From: Novosphingobium sp. G106
GTDB taxonomy: Bacteria; Pseudomonadota; Alphaproteobacteria; Sphingomonadales; Sphingomonadaceae
Reading direction: 5' to 3'
Assembly (NCBI RefSeq): GCF_019075875.1
Contig: NZ_JAHOOZ010000001.1
Span: forward strand, 4,030,001 to 4,094,000
DNA: 64,000 nucleotides
Shown here: piece after piece, positions 8,737 through 18,631 of the stretch
How the letters are laid out: each line of letters begins with the position of its first letter
Numbering within the stretch: the first letter of the stretch is position 1
Position numbers and translations under genes: made by a program
The notes under the pieces: model-generated
What the model was told of the DNA's origin: nothing
The model's database searches: none
The model's input: the letters and a program-made list of their open reading frames with translations, nothing else

Positions 8737-11241
8737 TCAGAACTTGTAGCCGACCGTACCGCCGAAAGTCAGCGGCTCGCCGATAGGCGCATAAGTGCGC
8801 GTCGTCGGCCGGTAGTGGACCTTGTAGATCTTGTTCGTCAGGTTGTTGCCCCAGACGCGAACATAGTAATGATCGGTCGGGTCCGCCCAGGTGATCGACG
8901 CATTGACCAGAGCATAGCCGCTCTGACGCGCGCGCTGTTCGTTGGCGCGACCGACATAGGCCGTGCCTTGCAACGTCTGCTGGTTGTTCGGCGCCGGCAC
9001 CGGCTGTCCGGCCAACACAGCAGCGTTTTTGCGGGCAGTGTACGAAGCATCGCTCTCGCCGCCCCAGATCGACGCATCGGTCACCACGTAGCTGGACGTG
9101 TACTTGAGGTTACCCGCAAAGGTCAGGCCGCCTTCACCCTGCGGCACCTTGTATTCGAAGCCGACGAATCCCGAGAAGTCCGGGGCGCGGACCATCTGCA
9201 TGTGCGAAATGTCCTGCCAGGCCGGCGGGATGAACACATTGGTTGCGCCCCTAAGCGGATCGACGGAATTGGGGAAGGCAGCAGCTGCCGGATTGACCGA
9301 AGTGCCGCGATAGTAGGCACCGTCGCCATAGCGCGCGTGCAGCCAGGTGGCGCCGGCGTTGACCTTGAAGTTCTCCATGACGTTGTAGCTGAAGTTGGCT
9401 TCGGCGCCGTAGATCTTCGCCTTGGGAATGGTCTGCAGGAGAACGCCCGTCACACCGTTGACGAACTGCACCGAGCTGACCTGCAGATTGTGGTAGTTGT
9501 AGTAGAAGCCCGAGAGGTCGAAGCTGTAATTGTGGCCGGCGCCCTTCACGCCGACTTCGAAGGCATCGATCGTCTCCTGGCCGATCTGGCCGAATTGCTT
9601 CCAGGTCGCGGCAGTGTCGAACGGGATGACGCCGTTCCATTCACCGGCCTTGAAGCCTTGCGAATAGCTCGCGTAGATGTTGGTGCGCGGTGCGATCTCA
9701 TAGCGGATCGAAGCCCGCGGCGTGAACTTGCTGTAGGTCGAGCCATTGGTCGCGTTGTAGTTCTGCCCGCGCGATGCGCCGAACGGAATCGTGATCGCCG
9801 TCGCGCCGAGAGCCGCGCAGCCCGTCAGCACTGCGCAGTACGACGTCTTCACCGCAGAAATGTCCTGCGTTTCCTTGCTGTAACGGCCGCCGACGTTGAT
9901 GCTCAGCTTGTCCGTCACGTGGAAGGTCGCGTCTAGGAAAAGCGCAAAGGCTTCCTTGGTGCGCGCATAGTCGCTGGTCGAGGCCAGGCGATAGGCCGAG
10001 AACGGAGTGCCCGGGCCCGAGGTCGGCGTGTTCGGGAACACGTAGTTGGCATTCTCGCGGCCCTTCCCGAACTTCTCCTTGTTGTTGAAGTAGGTGCCGC
10101 CGATGATCAGGTCGAGGTTCTTGATGGCGTTGATCGTGTAGTCGACGTTCTCCTGCCAGGTGTCCTCGAAGATCAGCGAGTCCGAGATCGTATCGTTGGC
10201 CACACCCGTGAGGCCGAACGCGCTGTAGCGACCATCGGAATCGTAAGTCGTCACGAGGCTGGAGTGCTGGTAGCCGGTGACAGACCGCAACGTGCCGATG
10301 CCGGTATCGAGTTCGAGCTTCAACGAACCCTCGTGCTGCTTGAAATCGAGCACCGCGGCGTCTTCGGAAACGTCGCCCAGGTTACGCGGCGTGAAGCCCG
10401 CGGTCAGGTTTTCGAACGGCGTGAAGTAGGCGCCCCGCGGATCGCTGGCGCGCGTGAAGTTATAGCCGATCGTGGCCGTCAACGCCCCCAGTTCGCCCTT
10501 GAGCTTGGCGCGGACCGATTCCTGCTCCAGCCCGAGCGTGCGACCATCGGTCTTCGTCACGTCGGTGAGGCTGACCTTCTTGTAGTAGCCGTCGGTCTTG
10601 CGATAGGTGCCGGCGATGCTGAAGCCGACATTGTCGCTGAGCGGCCCCGCGACATAGCCGCGCGCGCGCCGGTCGTCGAAGCGGGCATAGGTCGCCTCGA
10701 GATTGCCCTTCATCGAGCTGCCCGGATCGATCGTATCGAGCAGAATCGCGCCGCCGGTGGCGTTGCGGCCATAGAGCGCGCCCTGCGGGCCCTTGAGGAC
10801 CTGGATGCTCTGGACGTTGGGCAGATCCATGTTCAGGACCTGCGGCGTGATCTGGTAGAGACCGTCGACCCAGAGCGCGACGTTGTTCTCGTAGGAACCC
10901 GAGTTGGTCGTGGTGACGCCGCGGATCGCCGGCTGTGGATAGGTACCGCTATTGTTGAGCGAGAAGCCCGAGGTCACGTTCTGCAGGTCGCGGACGCTGT
11001 TGACGCCCAGCTGACTCAACGTCTCCGGAGTGACGACGGTAACGGTCATCGGCACGTCTTCGACCGCTTCTGCGCGGCGCTGCGCGGTGACAACGATAGT
11101 GTTGCTGTCGACGCTGGCTTCCGCGCCCTGCGCCAAGGCGGGGGTGACGGAGAAGGGCGCTGCCAGCGCCGATGCGCCGAGCATGGTCGCCAGCCGCAGC
11201 CTGCGGCGCGCATGGATAGTCCTCGATTGATGTGTTTTCAT
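8737..11241 (-). CDS. TonB-dependent outer-membrane receptor
   Basis: The 834-residue protein imports a scarce ligand across the outer membrane using TonB energy. A signal peptide of about 37 residues ends in ALAQ. A TonB-box-like segment (NTIVVTAQRR) and a plug domain follow (QVLKGPQGALYGRNATGGAI), then a 22-strand-type barrel ending in the expected aromatic residue (VGYKF). This style is close to the receptors, often annotated as FecA or sterol/xenobiotic receptors, that are numerous in sphingomonads; the ligand is unknown. A strong ribosome binding site, GGGAGGA, precedes the ATG at 11241. It stands alone between a terminator and tRNA-Leu. Confidence 0.92.
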   Translation of the reverse strand: MKTHQSRTIHARRRLRLATMLGASALAAPFSVTPALAQGAEASVDSNTIVVTAQRRAEAVEDVPMTVTVVTPETLSQLGVNSVRDLQNVTSGFSLNNSGTYPQPAIRGVTTTNSGSYENNVALWVDGLYQITPQVLNMDLPNVQSIQVLKGPQGALYGRNATGGAILLDTIDPGSSMKGNLEATYARFDDRRARGYVAGPLSDNVGFSIAGTYRKTDGYYKKVSLTDVTKTDGRTLGLEQESVRAKLKGELGALTATIGYNFTRASDPRGAYFTPFENLTAGFTPRNLGDVSEDAAVLDFKQHEGSLKLELDTGIGTLRSVTGYQHSSLVTTYDSDGRYSAFGLTGVANDTISDSLIFEDTWQENVDYTINAIKNLDLIIGGTYFNNKEKFGKGRENANYVFPNTPTSGPGTPFSAYRLASTSDYARTKEAFALFLDATFHVTDKLSINVGGRYSKETQDISAVKTSYCAVLTGCAALGATAITIPFGASRGQNYNATNGSTYSKFTPRASIRYEIAPRTNIYASYSQGFKAGEWNGVIPFDTAATWKQFGQIGQETIDAFEVGVKGAGHNYSFDLSGFYYNYHNLQVSSVQFVNGVTGVLLQTIPKAKIYGAEANFSYNVMENFKVNAGATWLHARYGDGAYYRGTSVNPAAAAFPNSVDPLRGATNVFIPPAWQDISHMQMVRAPDFSGFVGFEYKVPQGEGGLTFAGNLKYTSSYVVTDASIWGGESDASYTARKNAAVLAGQPVPAPNNQQTLQGTAYVGRANEQRARQSGYALVNASITWADPTDHYYVRVWGNNLTNKIYKVHYRPTTRTYAPIGEPLTFGGTVGYKF

Positions 11242-11312
11242 TGCATCCTCCCTTGTTTATTGCATTAATTCCGGGGAGTTACCTCCCTCTGGTACCTAGT
11301 CTCGAAGGGGCT

Positions 11313-11397
11313 TGGTGCGGACGGCGGGACTCGAACCCGCACTGGGATACCCAAGCGGATTTTAAGTCCGCTGCGTCTACCATTCCGCCACGTCCGC
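11313..11397 (-). tRNA. tRNA-Leu (anticodon TAA)
   Basis: The 85-base gene includes the encoded 3' CCA. The acceptor stem GCGGACG pairs with CGTCCGC, the anticodon loop is CTTAAAA on a GCGGA/TCCGC stem, and the long variable arm (TTGGGTATCCCAG) is that of a class II tRNA. The T arm carries GGTTCGAGTCCC. It reads UUA codons, which are rare in this GC-rich genome. Confidence 0.97.
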
Positions 11398-11480
11398 GCG
11401 GGTGATGCGCGCCGTCTGTCGCAGAAGGCCCAGCCGCTTACAATAGTCCGGCAGCAACAGCTGCGCGCCCATCGGGCTGC

Positions 11481-11762
11481 CTAGCCGACGTTCAGGCGAG
11501 CGCGCATTTCCTTGCCCGGCTTGAAATAGGGCACGCGCTTCTCGGGAACGCTCACCGTATCGCCGGTCCGGGGATTGCGGCCCTTACGCGCTTCGCGCTG
11601 GCGGGTCGAGAAGGCGCCGAAGCCACGCAGCTCGACACGGCCACCCTCGGCCAGGCTTTCCGCCACTTCATCGAAGAAGGTATCCACCGCGCGCTCGACA
11701 TCCTCGATGCGCAATTCGGGATTCTCTCTGGCCAAGGCCTGCAACAGCTCTGATCTGATCAT
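11481..11762 (-). CDS. ihfB: Integration host factor subunit beta
   Basis: IHF bends DNA at specific sites and assists replication, transcription and recombination. The 93-residue protein has the HU/IHF fold, with the RGFGAF turn and the DNA-contacting arm [13 protein letters not shown], followed by YFKPGK. The ELRGFGAFS and EARKGRNP wording fits the beta subunit better than alpha or HU. Length is standard. It lies downstream of a 280-base spacer shared with the divergent peptide transporter. Confidence 0.93.
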   Translation of the reverse strand: MIRSELLQALARENPELRIEDVERAVDTFFDEVAESLAEGGRVELRGFGAFSTRQREARKGRNPRTGDTVSVPEKRVPYFKPGKEMRARLNVG

Positions 11763-12042
11763 CGCAACTCATCCCCCCACGACCCGGACTGAGCACCGCC
11801 ACAATATTGGCTGCGCAAGCTCGCACCGTAGTGTCAAATTGCCATGACGCCCCGCTATTCGCAATACCGAAAGCTGGAACAGTACCGCTCAGGCAAACAA
11901 TTTTACGGGGCTGTATCAATCTTGTATCACTATTCCTGGGGAACGACGTTCTCGAGGCAGCGGCTTTTCATCGCGACCAACTGCGCCTAGTCTGGCCGCT
12001 TGCCGGCAGGGCAAGGTCGCATGAGAAAGATCGCCACCCAGA

Positions 12043-13692
12043 ATGAAATCCATGGCCGTCTGGAACGAGGGTGACTGGATCGCTGCGATCGCCGCCACCG
12101 CGCTATTCGCATTCCTGATCGTCGGCGCGCTGATCGCCACACGCAAGAGCGAGGAATTCGTCGGCCATCCGCGCGGCCTGTTCGTGCTGTTCTATGCGGA
12201 GATGTGGGAGCGCTTCTCCTATTACGGCATGCGGGCGCTGCTGATCCTTTATCTCACCAAGTTCTGGCTGTTCGGCGACGGCAAGTCGAACCTGATCTAC
12301 GGCGCCTATACCAGCCTGGTCTACATCACCCCGGTGCTCGGCGGATATCTGGCCGACCGCTGGCTGGGGCAGCGCAAAGCCGTGGTGTTCGGCGGCCTGC
12401 TGCTGGCACTCGGCCACCTGTTCATGGCTTACGAAGGCTTGCAGGGCGCGACCGACCCGCTGGTCAAGCAGGCCGATCCGGCGATCAACGTGTTCTGGCT
12501 GGCGCTGGCGCTGATCTGCGTCGGCTCGGGTTTCCTCAAGGCGAACATCTCGGTGATCGTCGGCCAGCTCTATGCCATGCGCGATATCCGCCGCGACGCC
12601 GCCTACACGATCTTCTACATGGGCGTGAACGTCGGCGCGGCGCTCGGCACGATCCTGGTCGGTTACCTCGGCGAGACGATCGGCTGGTCCTGGGGCTTCG
12701 GCCTCGCGGGCATCGGCATGGTGCTCGGCCTCATCATCTTCATGATCGGCAAGCCGGCGCTGCGCGGTCAGGGTGAACCGCCCAAGCCGCTGGTGGGCAG
12801 CCGCGAATGGGTGCTCTACGGCACAGGCTTTGCCGCAGTGGCGGTGCTCTGGTTCCTGTTGCAGTACCAGGGCATCATCCAGAACCTGCTGATCGTCAGC
12901 GGCGTGGCGATGCTGCTCTACACGCTCTACGAAGCATTCAAGCTGCCCAAGGAACCCCGCGAGCGGATGTTCGCGATCCTGTTCCTGATCGCGCTGAACC
13001 CGGTGTTCTGGGGCCTGTTCGAGCAGGCCGGCGGGTCGCTCAGCCTCTATACCGACCGCTACGTCGACCGCGCCGGAGTGCCCACCAGCCTGTTCCAGTC
13101 GATCAACCCGATCTACATCGTACTACTGGGCCCGATCTTCGCCGCGCTGTGGCAATGGCTGGGCAAACGCGGGCTGGAACCCTCGGCCCCGGCCAAGTTC
13201 GGCCTCGCGTTGGCCCAGGTCGGGCTGTCCTTCCTGGTGTTTGTCTGGGGCGCCCGCGCTGTGGGCATCGAGAACATGACTCCCGTCATCTTCGTGTTCT
13301 TGATCTATTTCTTCGCCACCACCGGCGAGCTGTGCCTCTCGCCCGTCGGCCTTTCGGCCATGACCCGTCTCGCCCCGCTGCACCTTGGCAGCTTCATCAT
13401 GGGCGCCTGGTTCTACATGACCGCGGTGGGCAATTTCGTCGCCGGCAAGATCGGTGAGGCGACCGGCGGTGAAAGCGGTGAGATGTCCAAGGAGCTGACG
13501 CTGGACATCTATACCAGGATCGGCTGGATCACGATCGGCGTGGCCGTCGTCGTCATGGTGCTGGCGCGCTGGGTGAAACGCTGGATGCACCTCGATACAC
13601 TGGAAGACCGCGTCACGCCGGCCGACCAAGCCGCGATCCACGGCGGCGGCGAAGGCGAGAACGTCGAGGGGGCGTTGCCGGGGCGGGCCTAA
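12043..13692 (+). CDS. POT/PTR-family proton-dependent oligopeptide transporter
   Basis: This 549-residue major facilitator imports di- and tripeptides with protons. The family signature in helix 1 is seen as [18 protein letters not shown] (about residues 50-67, including the ExxERFxYY proton-coupling motif). [10 protein letters not shown] and the helix 4-5 motif [12 protein letters not shown] follow. About 14 hydrophobic segments are visible. The last four bases overlap the stop of the convergent dxs. A GCGGGC/GCCCGC stem over both stop codons could help termination on both sides. Confidence 0.92.
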   Translation: MKSMAVWNEGDWIAAIAATALFAFLIVGALIATRKSEEFVGHPRGLFVLFYAEMWERFSYYGMRALLILYLTKFWLFGDGKSNLIYGAYTSLVYITPVLGGYLADRWLGQRKAVVFGGLLLALGHLFMAYEGLQGATDPLVKQADPAINVFWLALALICVGSGFLKANISVIVGQLYAMRDIRRDAAYTIFYMGVNVGAALGTILVGYLGETIGWSWGFGLAGIGMVLGLIIFMIGKPALRGQGEPPKPLVGSREWVLYGTGFAAVAVLWFLLQYQGIIQNLLIVSGVAMLLYTLYEAFKLPKEPRERMFAILFLIALNPVFWGLFEQAGGSLSLYTDRYVDRAGVPTSLFQSINPIYIVLLGPIFAALWQWLGKRGLEPSAPAKFGLALAQVGLSFLVFVWGARAVGIENMTPVIFVFLIYFFATTGELCLSPVGLSAMTRLAPLHLGSFIMGAWFYMTAVGNFVAGKIGEATGGESGEMSKELTLDIYTRIGWITIGVAVVVMVLARWVKRWMHLDTLEDRVTPADQAAIHGGGEGENVEGALPGRA

Positions 13693-15637
13693 GCCCGCGC
13701 CTCGCTGACCCCGGCGCTGTTGTGGCGCAGGGCTTTCAGCACGGTATCGACGATCTGCGGGGCGTTGAGGCCGGCGGCGTCGTACTGCTTGTCGGGCGCG
13801 TCGTGGTCCTGGAAGAGGTCGGGCAGGCGCATCGTGCGGATCTTGAGGCCGCCATGGGCGCTGTCGGGGTCGGTCAGGCCCTCGTCGCTGGCCATGGTCA
13901 GGACATGGGCGCCGAGCCCGCCGACCGCGCCTTCCTCGACCGTGACGACGACCTCGTGCGTCGTGATCAGCTTGCGGATCAGGTCCTCGTCGAGCGGCTT
14001 GGCGAAGCGCAGGTCGGCGACCGTGGTCGACAGCCCCTTGGCGTCGAGCTGGTCGGCCGCCTTGAGCGCTTCGGCCAGCCGCGTGCCCAGCGAGAGCAGC
14101 GCGATCTTGTTGCCCCCCTTGTCATTGCCGCGCACAATCCGGCCCTTGCCGATCTCGAGCCGCTCGGGAACCTCGGGCAGCGGCACGCCGACGCCGTTGC
14201 CGCGCGGATAGCGGAAGGCGATCGGGCCGTCGTCATGCATGGCCGCGGTATGCGTCATGTGGACCAGCTCGGCCTCGTCGGCCGCGGCCATGACGACCAT
14301 GTTGGGCAGGGTCGCGAGGTAAGTGACGTCGAACGAGCCCGCATGAGTGGCGCCGTCGGCACCGACGAGGCCCGCGCGGTCGATGGCGAAGCGCACCGGC
14401 AGGTTCTGGATCGCGACGTCGTGGACGACCTGGTCGTAGGCGCGCTGCAGGAAGGTCGAATAGATCGCGCAGAACGGGCGCATGCCCTGGGCGGCGAGGC
14501 CCGCGGCGAAAGTCACCGCGTGCTGCTCGGCGATGCCGACGTCGAAGCTGCGGTCGGGGAAGGCCTCGCCGAACTTGTCGAGCCCGGTGCCCGAGGGCAT
14601 CGCCGCGGTGATCGCGCAGACCGTGCTGTCGCGCGTCGCCTCGGCGATCAGCGCTTTCGCGAAGACGTTGGTATAGCTCGGCGGACCGGCGGCGCCCTTG
14701 GCCTGCTCGCCGGTGACGACGTTGAACTTCTGCACGCCGTGGTACTTGTCGGCGCTCTGCTCGGCCGGGGCGTAGCCCTTGCCCTTCTGCGTGACCACAT
14801 GGATCAGGCACGGACCCTCGGCGGCGTCGCGCACGTTCTCGAGCACCGGGATCAGCTGGTCGAGGTTGTGACCGTCGATCGGGCCGACGTAGTAGAAGCC
14901 CAGCTCCTCGAAGAAGGTGCCGCCCATCGCCATGCCGCGGGCGAACTCGTCGGTCTTCTTGGCGGCGCGGTGCAGCGGCTCGGGCAGCCGGCGCGAGACG
15001 CGCCGCGCGAGATCGCGGATGCCGAGGAACTGGCGCGAGGAGACCAGCCTGGCGAGATAGGCCGAGAGCCCGCCGACCGGCGGCGCGATCGACATGTCAT
15101 TGTCGTTGAGGATCACGACGAGGCGGCCCCCGCCTGCTTGGCGTTGTTCATCGCCTCGTAGGCCATGCCCGCGCTCATCGAGCCGTCGCCGATCACCGCG
15201 ATGCCGCGGCCCGGCGTGCCCGCCAGCTTGTTGGCCACGGCAAAGCCCAGCGCGGCCGAGATCGAGGTAGAACTGTGCGCCGCGCCGAACGGGTCGTACT
15301 CGCTCTCGCTGCGCTTGGTGAAGCCCGAGAGCCCGCCGCCCTGGCGCAGCGTACGGATGCGGTCGCGGCGGCCCGTGATGATCTTGTGCGGATAGGCCTG
15401 GTGACCGACGTCCCAGACGAGACGGTCGGCCGGCGTATCGAACACATAATGGATCGCCACGGTCAGCTCGACCACGCCGAGACCCGAGCCCAGGTGCCCG
15501 CCGGTCTGCCCGACGGCAGCAATCGTCTCGCTGCGAAGCTCGTCGGCCAGCTGGCGCAGCCGCTCCGGCGGAAGCTTGCGCAGGTCGTCCGGACTATCGA
15601 TCGTATCGAGCAACGGGGTGGCCGGTTCGGCAGTCAT
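13689..15637 (-). CDS. dxs: 1-deoxy-D-xylulose-5-phosphate synthase (frameshifted in this sequence)
   Basis: Dxs condenses pyruvate and glyceraldehyde 3-phosphate to start the MEP isoprenoid pathway, using thiamine diphosphate. The N-terminal part (15113-15637) carries the GHQAYPHKI and [16 protein letters not shown] motifs. The rest (frame from about 15126) carries [16 protein letters not shown], then [15 protein letters not shown] and the transketolase C-terminal domain. The frame breaks in five C at 15127-15131; one more base there gives a continuous 649-residue protein, the usual family length. Because the MEP pathway is normally the only isoprenoid route in these bacteria, a true loss is unlikely and an assembly error is the best explanation. 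ATG at 15637. Confidence 0.93.
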
Positions 15638-15733
15638 TGATAGGCCCTTACACGCTCGGCTAAGTGGTGTCGATTGAGCGTTGCGGCAATATTCTCAGCC
15701 TCCTGCAAGCGCTCCGCACGAGAGGATGTTCCC

Positions 15734-16117
15734 ATGACGTTGCTATCCGCGAGCCCGGTCGCTTTCATCCTCACGGCCGACCGGACTCGGGCCAAGCCGT
15801 TCTATGCCGGCGCGCTGGGCCTGCCGATTCTCTCCGAGGACGACTTTGCTGTGACCTTCGGCCTCGGCAGCGGCATGACGATCCGGCTAACCGACCTGCC
15901 CGGCCACACCGGCGCCCAGCATACCGTGCTGGGCTGGGACGTGCCCGACATCGCCGCAGCCGCGGCCGAGCTCAAGGCCAAGGGCGTGACCTTCCGCATC
16001 TACGAAGGCTTCGGTCAGGACGCCGACGGCATCTGGAGCCCGCCTGGCGGCGGCGCCAAGGTCGCCTGGTTCACCGATCCTGACGGCAACGTGCTGAGCC
16101 TGACGCAGTTCGGCTAG
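15734..16117 (+). CDS. VOC-family (glyoxalase/bleomycin-resistance fold) protein
   Basis: The 127-residue protein has the paired beta-alpha-beta-beta-beta modules of the vicinal oxygen chelate fold: FYAGALGLPIL in the first half and WFTDPDGNVLSLTQF at the end, the latter holding the usual metal/substrate-binding end strand. Members include glyoxalase I, extradiol dioxygenases and antibiotic-binding proteins, and the specific reaction cannot be told. The ATG at 15734 is chosen because homologous sequence starts there, with GAGAGG ten bases upstream. It is convergent with the proline-dehydrogenase-like gene. Confidence 0.85.
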   Translation: MTLLSASPVAFILTADRTRAKPFYAGALGLPILSEDDFAVTFGLGSGMTIRLTDLPGHTGAQHTVLGWDVPDIAAAAAELKAKGVTFRIYEGFGQDADGIWSPPGGGAKVAWFTDPDGNVLSLTQFG

Positions 16118-16122
16118 AGGGT

Positions 16123-16969
16123 TCAGTCGACCAGGCCCAGCCGGTCGCGGACGATCCACTTCGGCAAATAGGGACGGCCCAGCGCCTTGTCGGCGGCATA
16201 GGGCAGCCAGCCCGGCCCGAACGGCACATAGATCCGCACCGGCACACCCAGCCGCCGCGCGATCGCCATGGTGCGGCGCATCGGCAGACCGCGGAGCTGC
16301 TCGAGCTCGCACGGCGTGCCGGCATCGAGCAGGATAGCGAGCGCACGCTCGGCAAGCAGAGGGCTGTGGGTGGCGACTGAAACAGGAGCGGTCCGGCCCG
16401 CGAGGCGCGTGACCAGGCCGAGGTAACTGGCTTCGATATCGCAATCCCCCCCAGTCGGGATCGGCCCACTCCCCCTTGACGATGCGCAGCCGCGCAGAGG
16501 TATCTCGGAAACGCGCCGCATCGGCCATGGAGCGCCTCCAGCGCGCGGGCAGAACGCAACCGGTGCCAGGGAACTGCGCCAGCAGCTCGCCGAACAGCGC
16601 CTGCGTGGCTTCGGCCTGGTGCGGGGCGTGCGCGTCGAACAGCACGGCCAGCCCGGACGATGCCGCAGCCTCGGCGATCGCCCGAAGGTGGGCCCGGTCG
16701 AATCCGAGCGGCGGCGCCTTGACCGAGAGATAGGCATCGCCGGCCCGCTCCTTCAGGCAGCCGGCCACGGCCACATTGGCAGCCGCGATGCTCTTCGCCG
16801 TGTCACGGCTTCCCGGGAAGTGTCCCGCGGTAGCGCGCAAGCCACGCGCCTGTAGCCTGGCGCAGATCTGCGCTGCTGCCTCGGGACCGGGCCCACTGCT
16901 GACCTTCTCGATCTGGCGCGGCAAGGCATAGCGCGCATCGCGCAGCATGCCCCAGAGGTCAGGCCGCAT
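16123..16969 (-). CDS. Proline dehydrogenase-like protein (frameshifted in this sequence)
   Basis: Two frames together give a 281-residue protein resembling stand-alone proline dehydrogenases, FAD enzymes that oxidise proline to pyrroline-5-carboxylate. The N-terminal part ends in LRIVKGEWADPDW. The C-terminal part continues DCDIEASYLGLVTRL and PVSVATHSPLLAERAL, then MRRTMAIARRLGVPVRIYVPFG, then LPYAADKALGRP. The frame breaks in seven C at 16446-16452; one fewer gives DWGDCDIEA. The protein is at the short end for the catalytic barrel, and the KGE.., ATHS and R-R motifs are kept. Its start overlaps the upstream acetyltransferase by 11 bases, so both are probably in one operon. A proline role is inferred only from the family. 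Confidence 0.72.
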
Positions 16970-18080
16970 CGGCCCTGGGCTTCATTCGTGCGGTCATCCA
17001 GGTCGCCAGGTCAGCCGAGAAGCCGACCGCGCCGCGCAGGCCGAACGGATAGGTCCGCACGCGCAGGCATTCGCGGTGCTCGCGGGTCCAGAGCGCGGCG
17101 ATCCACGGTTCGACATCGCCGAGCAGTTCGTAGGACTGCAGCCGGCGGCCGGCCGCCCAGCCCAGCGTATGCAGCATCAGCAGCGTGCCCGGCGAGCATT
17201 TGCCGAAGGCCTCGTCATAACCGATCTTGAACAGCCAGTAGCGGTCCAGGCATTCGAGCCCCATCTGCATGGCGACGGCCTGACCGTCGATACGCAGGAA
17301 GGCGACGCGGAAGATGCCTTGCCGGCTCGCCGAACGGAAGAAATTGCGGAAGAAAGCTTCCTTTGCGCCGTCGACCGCGATGGCCGTGCCAGCCTCCTTC
17401 TTCCACGAGCGCACTTCGACGGCGATGGCTTCGTCGAACAGCGCGTCGAAGGCCTCCACGCCCGGCGAGAGCATTTCGTAGGTCACCGTCCCGAGTTCGC
17501 CCGCACGGCGCGCGGCGCGGCGGAAATCGGATCGCCGCCCGGAATTGAACTGGCTTTCGGGCGCGGTCCAGCTTTCGTCGAGCGTGATCGTCGGCGTCGA
17601 CACCCCCGGTCGCACCGACAGCCAGCCCTTGCCTTTCATCGCGCTCCGCAAGGCTGGGATCAGACCGGAGCTGGCCGGAATGCGATCGAGCAGCAGTGGC
17701 CGCGACTGGCGCGACAGCGCCTCCGCCAGCAGCACCACGCCTTCGTCATCGGCGCAGAGCGCATCGACGGGTTCGAACAGTTCCCGTGGCCCAACCGCCC
17801 GCCAGCGCGCGAAATAGCCCTTGCCGCGGCACAGCGGCAACAGCGCGCTCGCACCGCTCGCCGTCGATGCCATCAGCAGGGTCAGTGGCGTATCAGCGAG
17901 CAGCGTTTCGGAAAGTGAAGCGGCAAAAGCATAGAACTGCGTCGGCAGCTGCGCGGTCAGCTCGAGCCGAGCCCACGCGCCGATCAGCGCTTCGTCGGCG
18001 CTGAAACCGACGAAGCGCGAACCGCCGTCGAGACTGTCTTGCCGCAAGGCGCCTGCCCGGCCGACAAAATGCGTCGCCAC
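16959..18080 (-). CDS. CelD/FemAB-like GNAT acetyltransferase
   Basis: The 373-residue protein matches the CelD/BcsL-type family, in which two GNAT-like domains act on polysaccharides or peptidoglycan precursors in an acyl-CoA or aminoacyl-tRNA dependent way. Key stretches are FNSGRRSDFRRAARRAGELG (about residues 180-200) and VAFLRIDGQAVAMQMGL followed by FKIGYDEAFGKCSPGTLL, the typical GNAT acceptor region. The start is a GTG at 18080 with GGGGGAC upstream. The 3' end overlaps the proline-dehydrogenase-like gene by 11 bases. The substrate is unknown. Confidence 0.78.
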   Translation of the reverse strand: MATHFVGRAGALRQDSLDGGSRFVGFSADEALIGAWARLELTAQLPTQFYAFAASLSETLLADTPLTLLMASTASGASALLPLCRGKGYFARWRAVGPRELFEPVDALCADDEGVVLLAEALSRQSRPLLLDRIPASSGLIPALRSAMKGKGWLSVRPGVSTPTITLDESWTAPESQFNSGRRSDFRRAARRAGELGTVTYEMLSPGVEAFDALFDEAIAVEVRSWKKEAGTAIAVDGAKEAFFRNFFRSASRQGIFRVAFLRIDGQAVAMQMGLECLDRYWLFKIGYDEAFGKCSPGTLLMLHTLGWAAGRRLQSYELLGDVEPWIAALWTREHRECLRVRTYPFGLRGAVGFSADLATWMTARMKPRADAA

Positions 18081-18152
18081 TGCCGTCCCCCTTTGGGCGA
18101 GACATAGCGATACGGACTTAGGATTGGGTAAACCGGACTAAGCCGAGACCTC

Positions 18153-18611
18153 TCAACTACAGGTCTCGCACATGCCGCGCAGTTCGACCACGGGACGAAC
18201 GTCTGCGAAGCCAGCGCTCTTCGCCGCGCTCACCAGCGCGCCGGTGAGCTTGTCGTCGTCGATATGGACGAGCTGGCCGCAGGAATCGCAGATCAGGAAG
18301 ATGCAGTCGTGGCGACAGCCCGGGTGGCTGTTGGCGACATAGGCATTGGCGCTCTCGACCCGGCGCGCGAGATTGGTGCGCACGAAGAGATCGAGGATGC
18401 GATAGACCGAGTTCGCCGCGACGCGCTTGGCACGTAGCGCCGAGACGCTTTCGGCGATGTCGTAAGCCGAGCTCGGCTTGTCGCGTGCCGCGAGCGCGGC
18501 GAAGACGTCGGCACGCATCTCGGTCCACTGCTCGCCCTCCGCGACCAGCGCATCGCGCGCCGCGTCGATCAGCGTTTCACCCTCGTGCTCGTGATGGTCG
18601 TGCCCTGACAT
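18153..18611 (-). CDS. Fur-family transcriptional regulator, Zur-like
   Basis: The 152-residue repressor has the Fur winged-helix domain (ANSVYRILDLFV) and a C-terminal metal domain with CRHDCIFLICDSCGQ and a closing CETC, which supply the structural zinc site. A His-rich start (GHDHHEHEGE) suggests zinc sensing, so Zur is the likely identity. Zur represses zinc uptake genes when zinc is sufficient. None of its usual targets (znuABC) is in the window. It is followed 20 bases later by msrA on the same strand. Confidence 0.85.
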   Translation of the reverse strand: MSGHDHHEHEGETLIDAARDALVAEGEQWTEMRADVFAALAARDKPSSAYDIAESVSALRAKRVAANSVYRILDLFVRTNLARRVESANAYVANSHPGCRHDCIFLICDSCGQLVHIDDDKLTGALVSAAKSAGFADVRPVVELRGMCETCS

Positions 18612-18631
18612 GCCCCCGATATAGGCAGCAA

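Noticed and set aside
8674..9936. 420-codon frame opposite the first TonB receptor
   Set aside because: It is antisense to a receptor with signal peptide, plug and terminator. It even reads through the terminator.
15113..15131. Programmed frameshift in dxs
   Set aside because: No slippery heptamer or downstream structure is seen, and Dxs is not known to use one. The homopolymer pattern in other genes makes error more likely.
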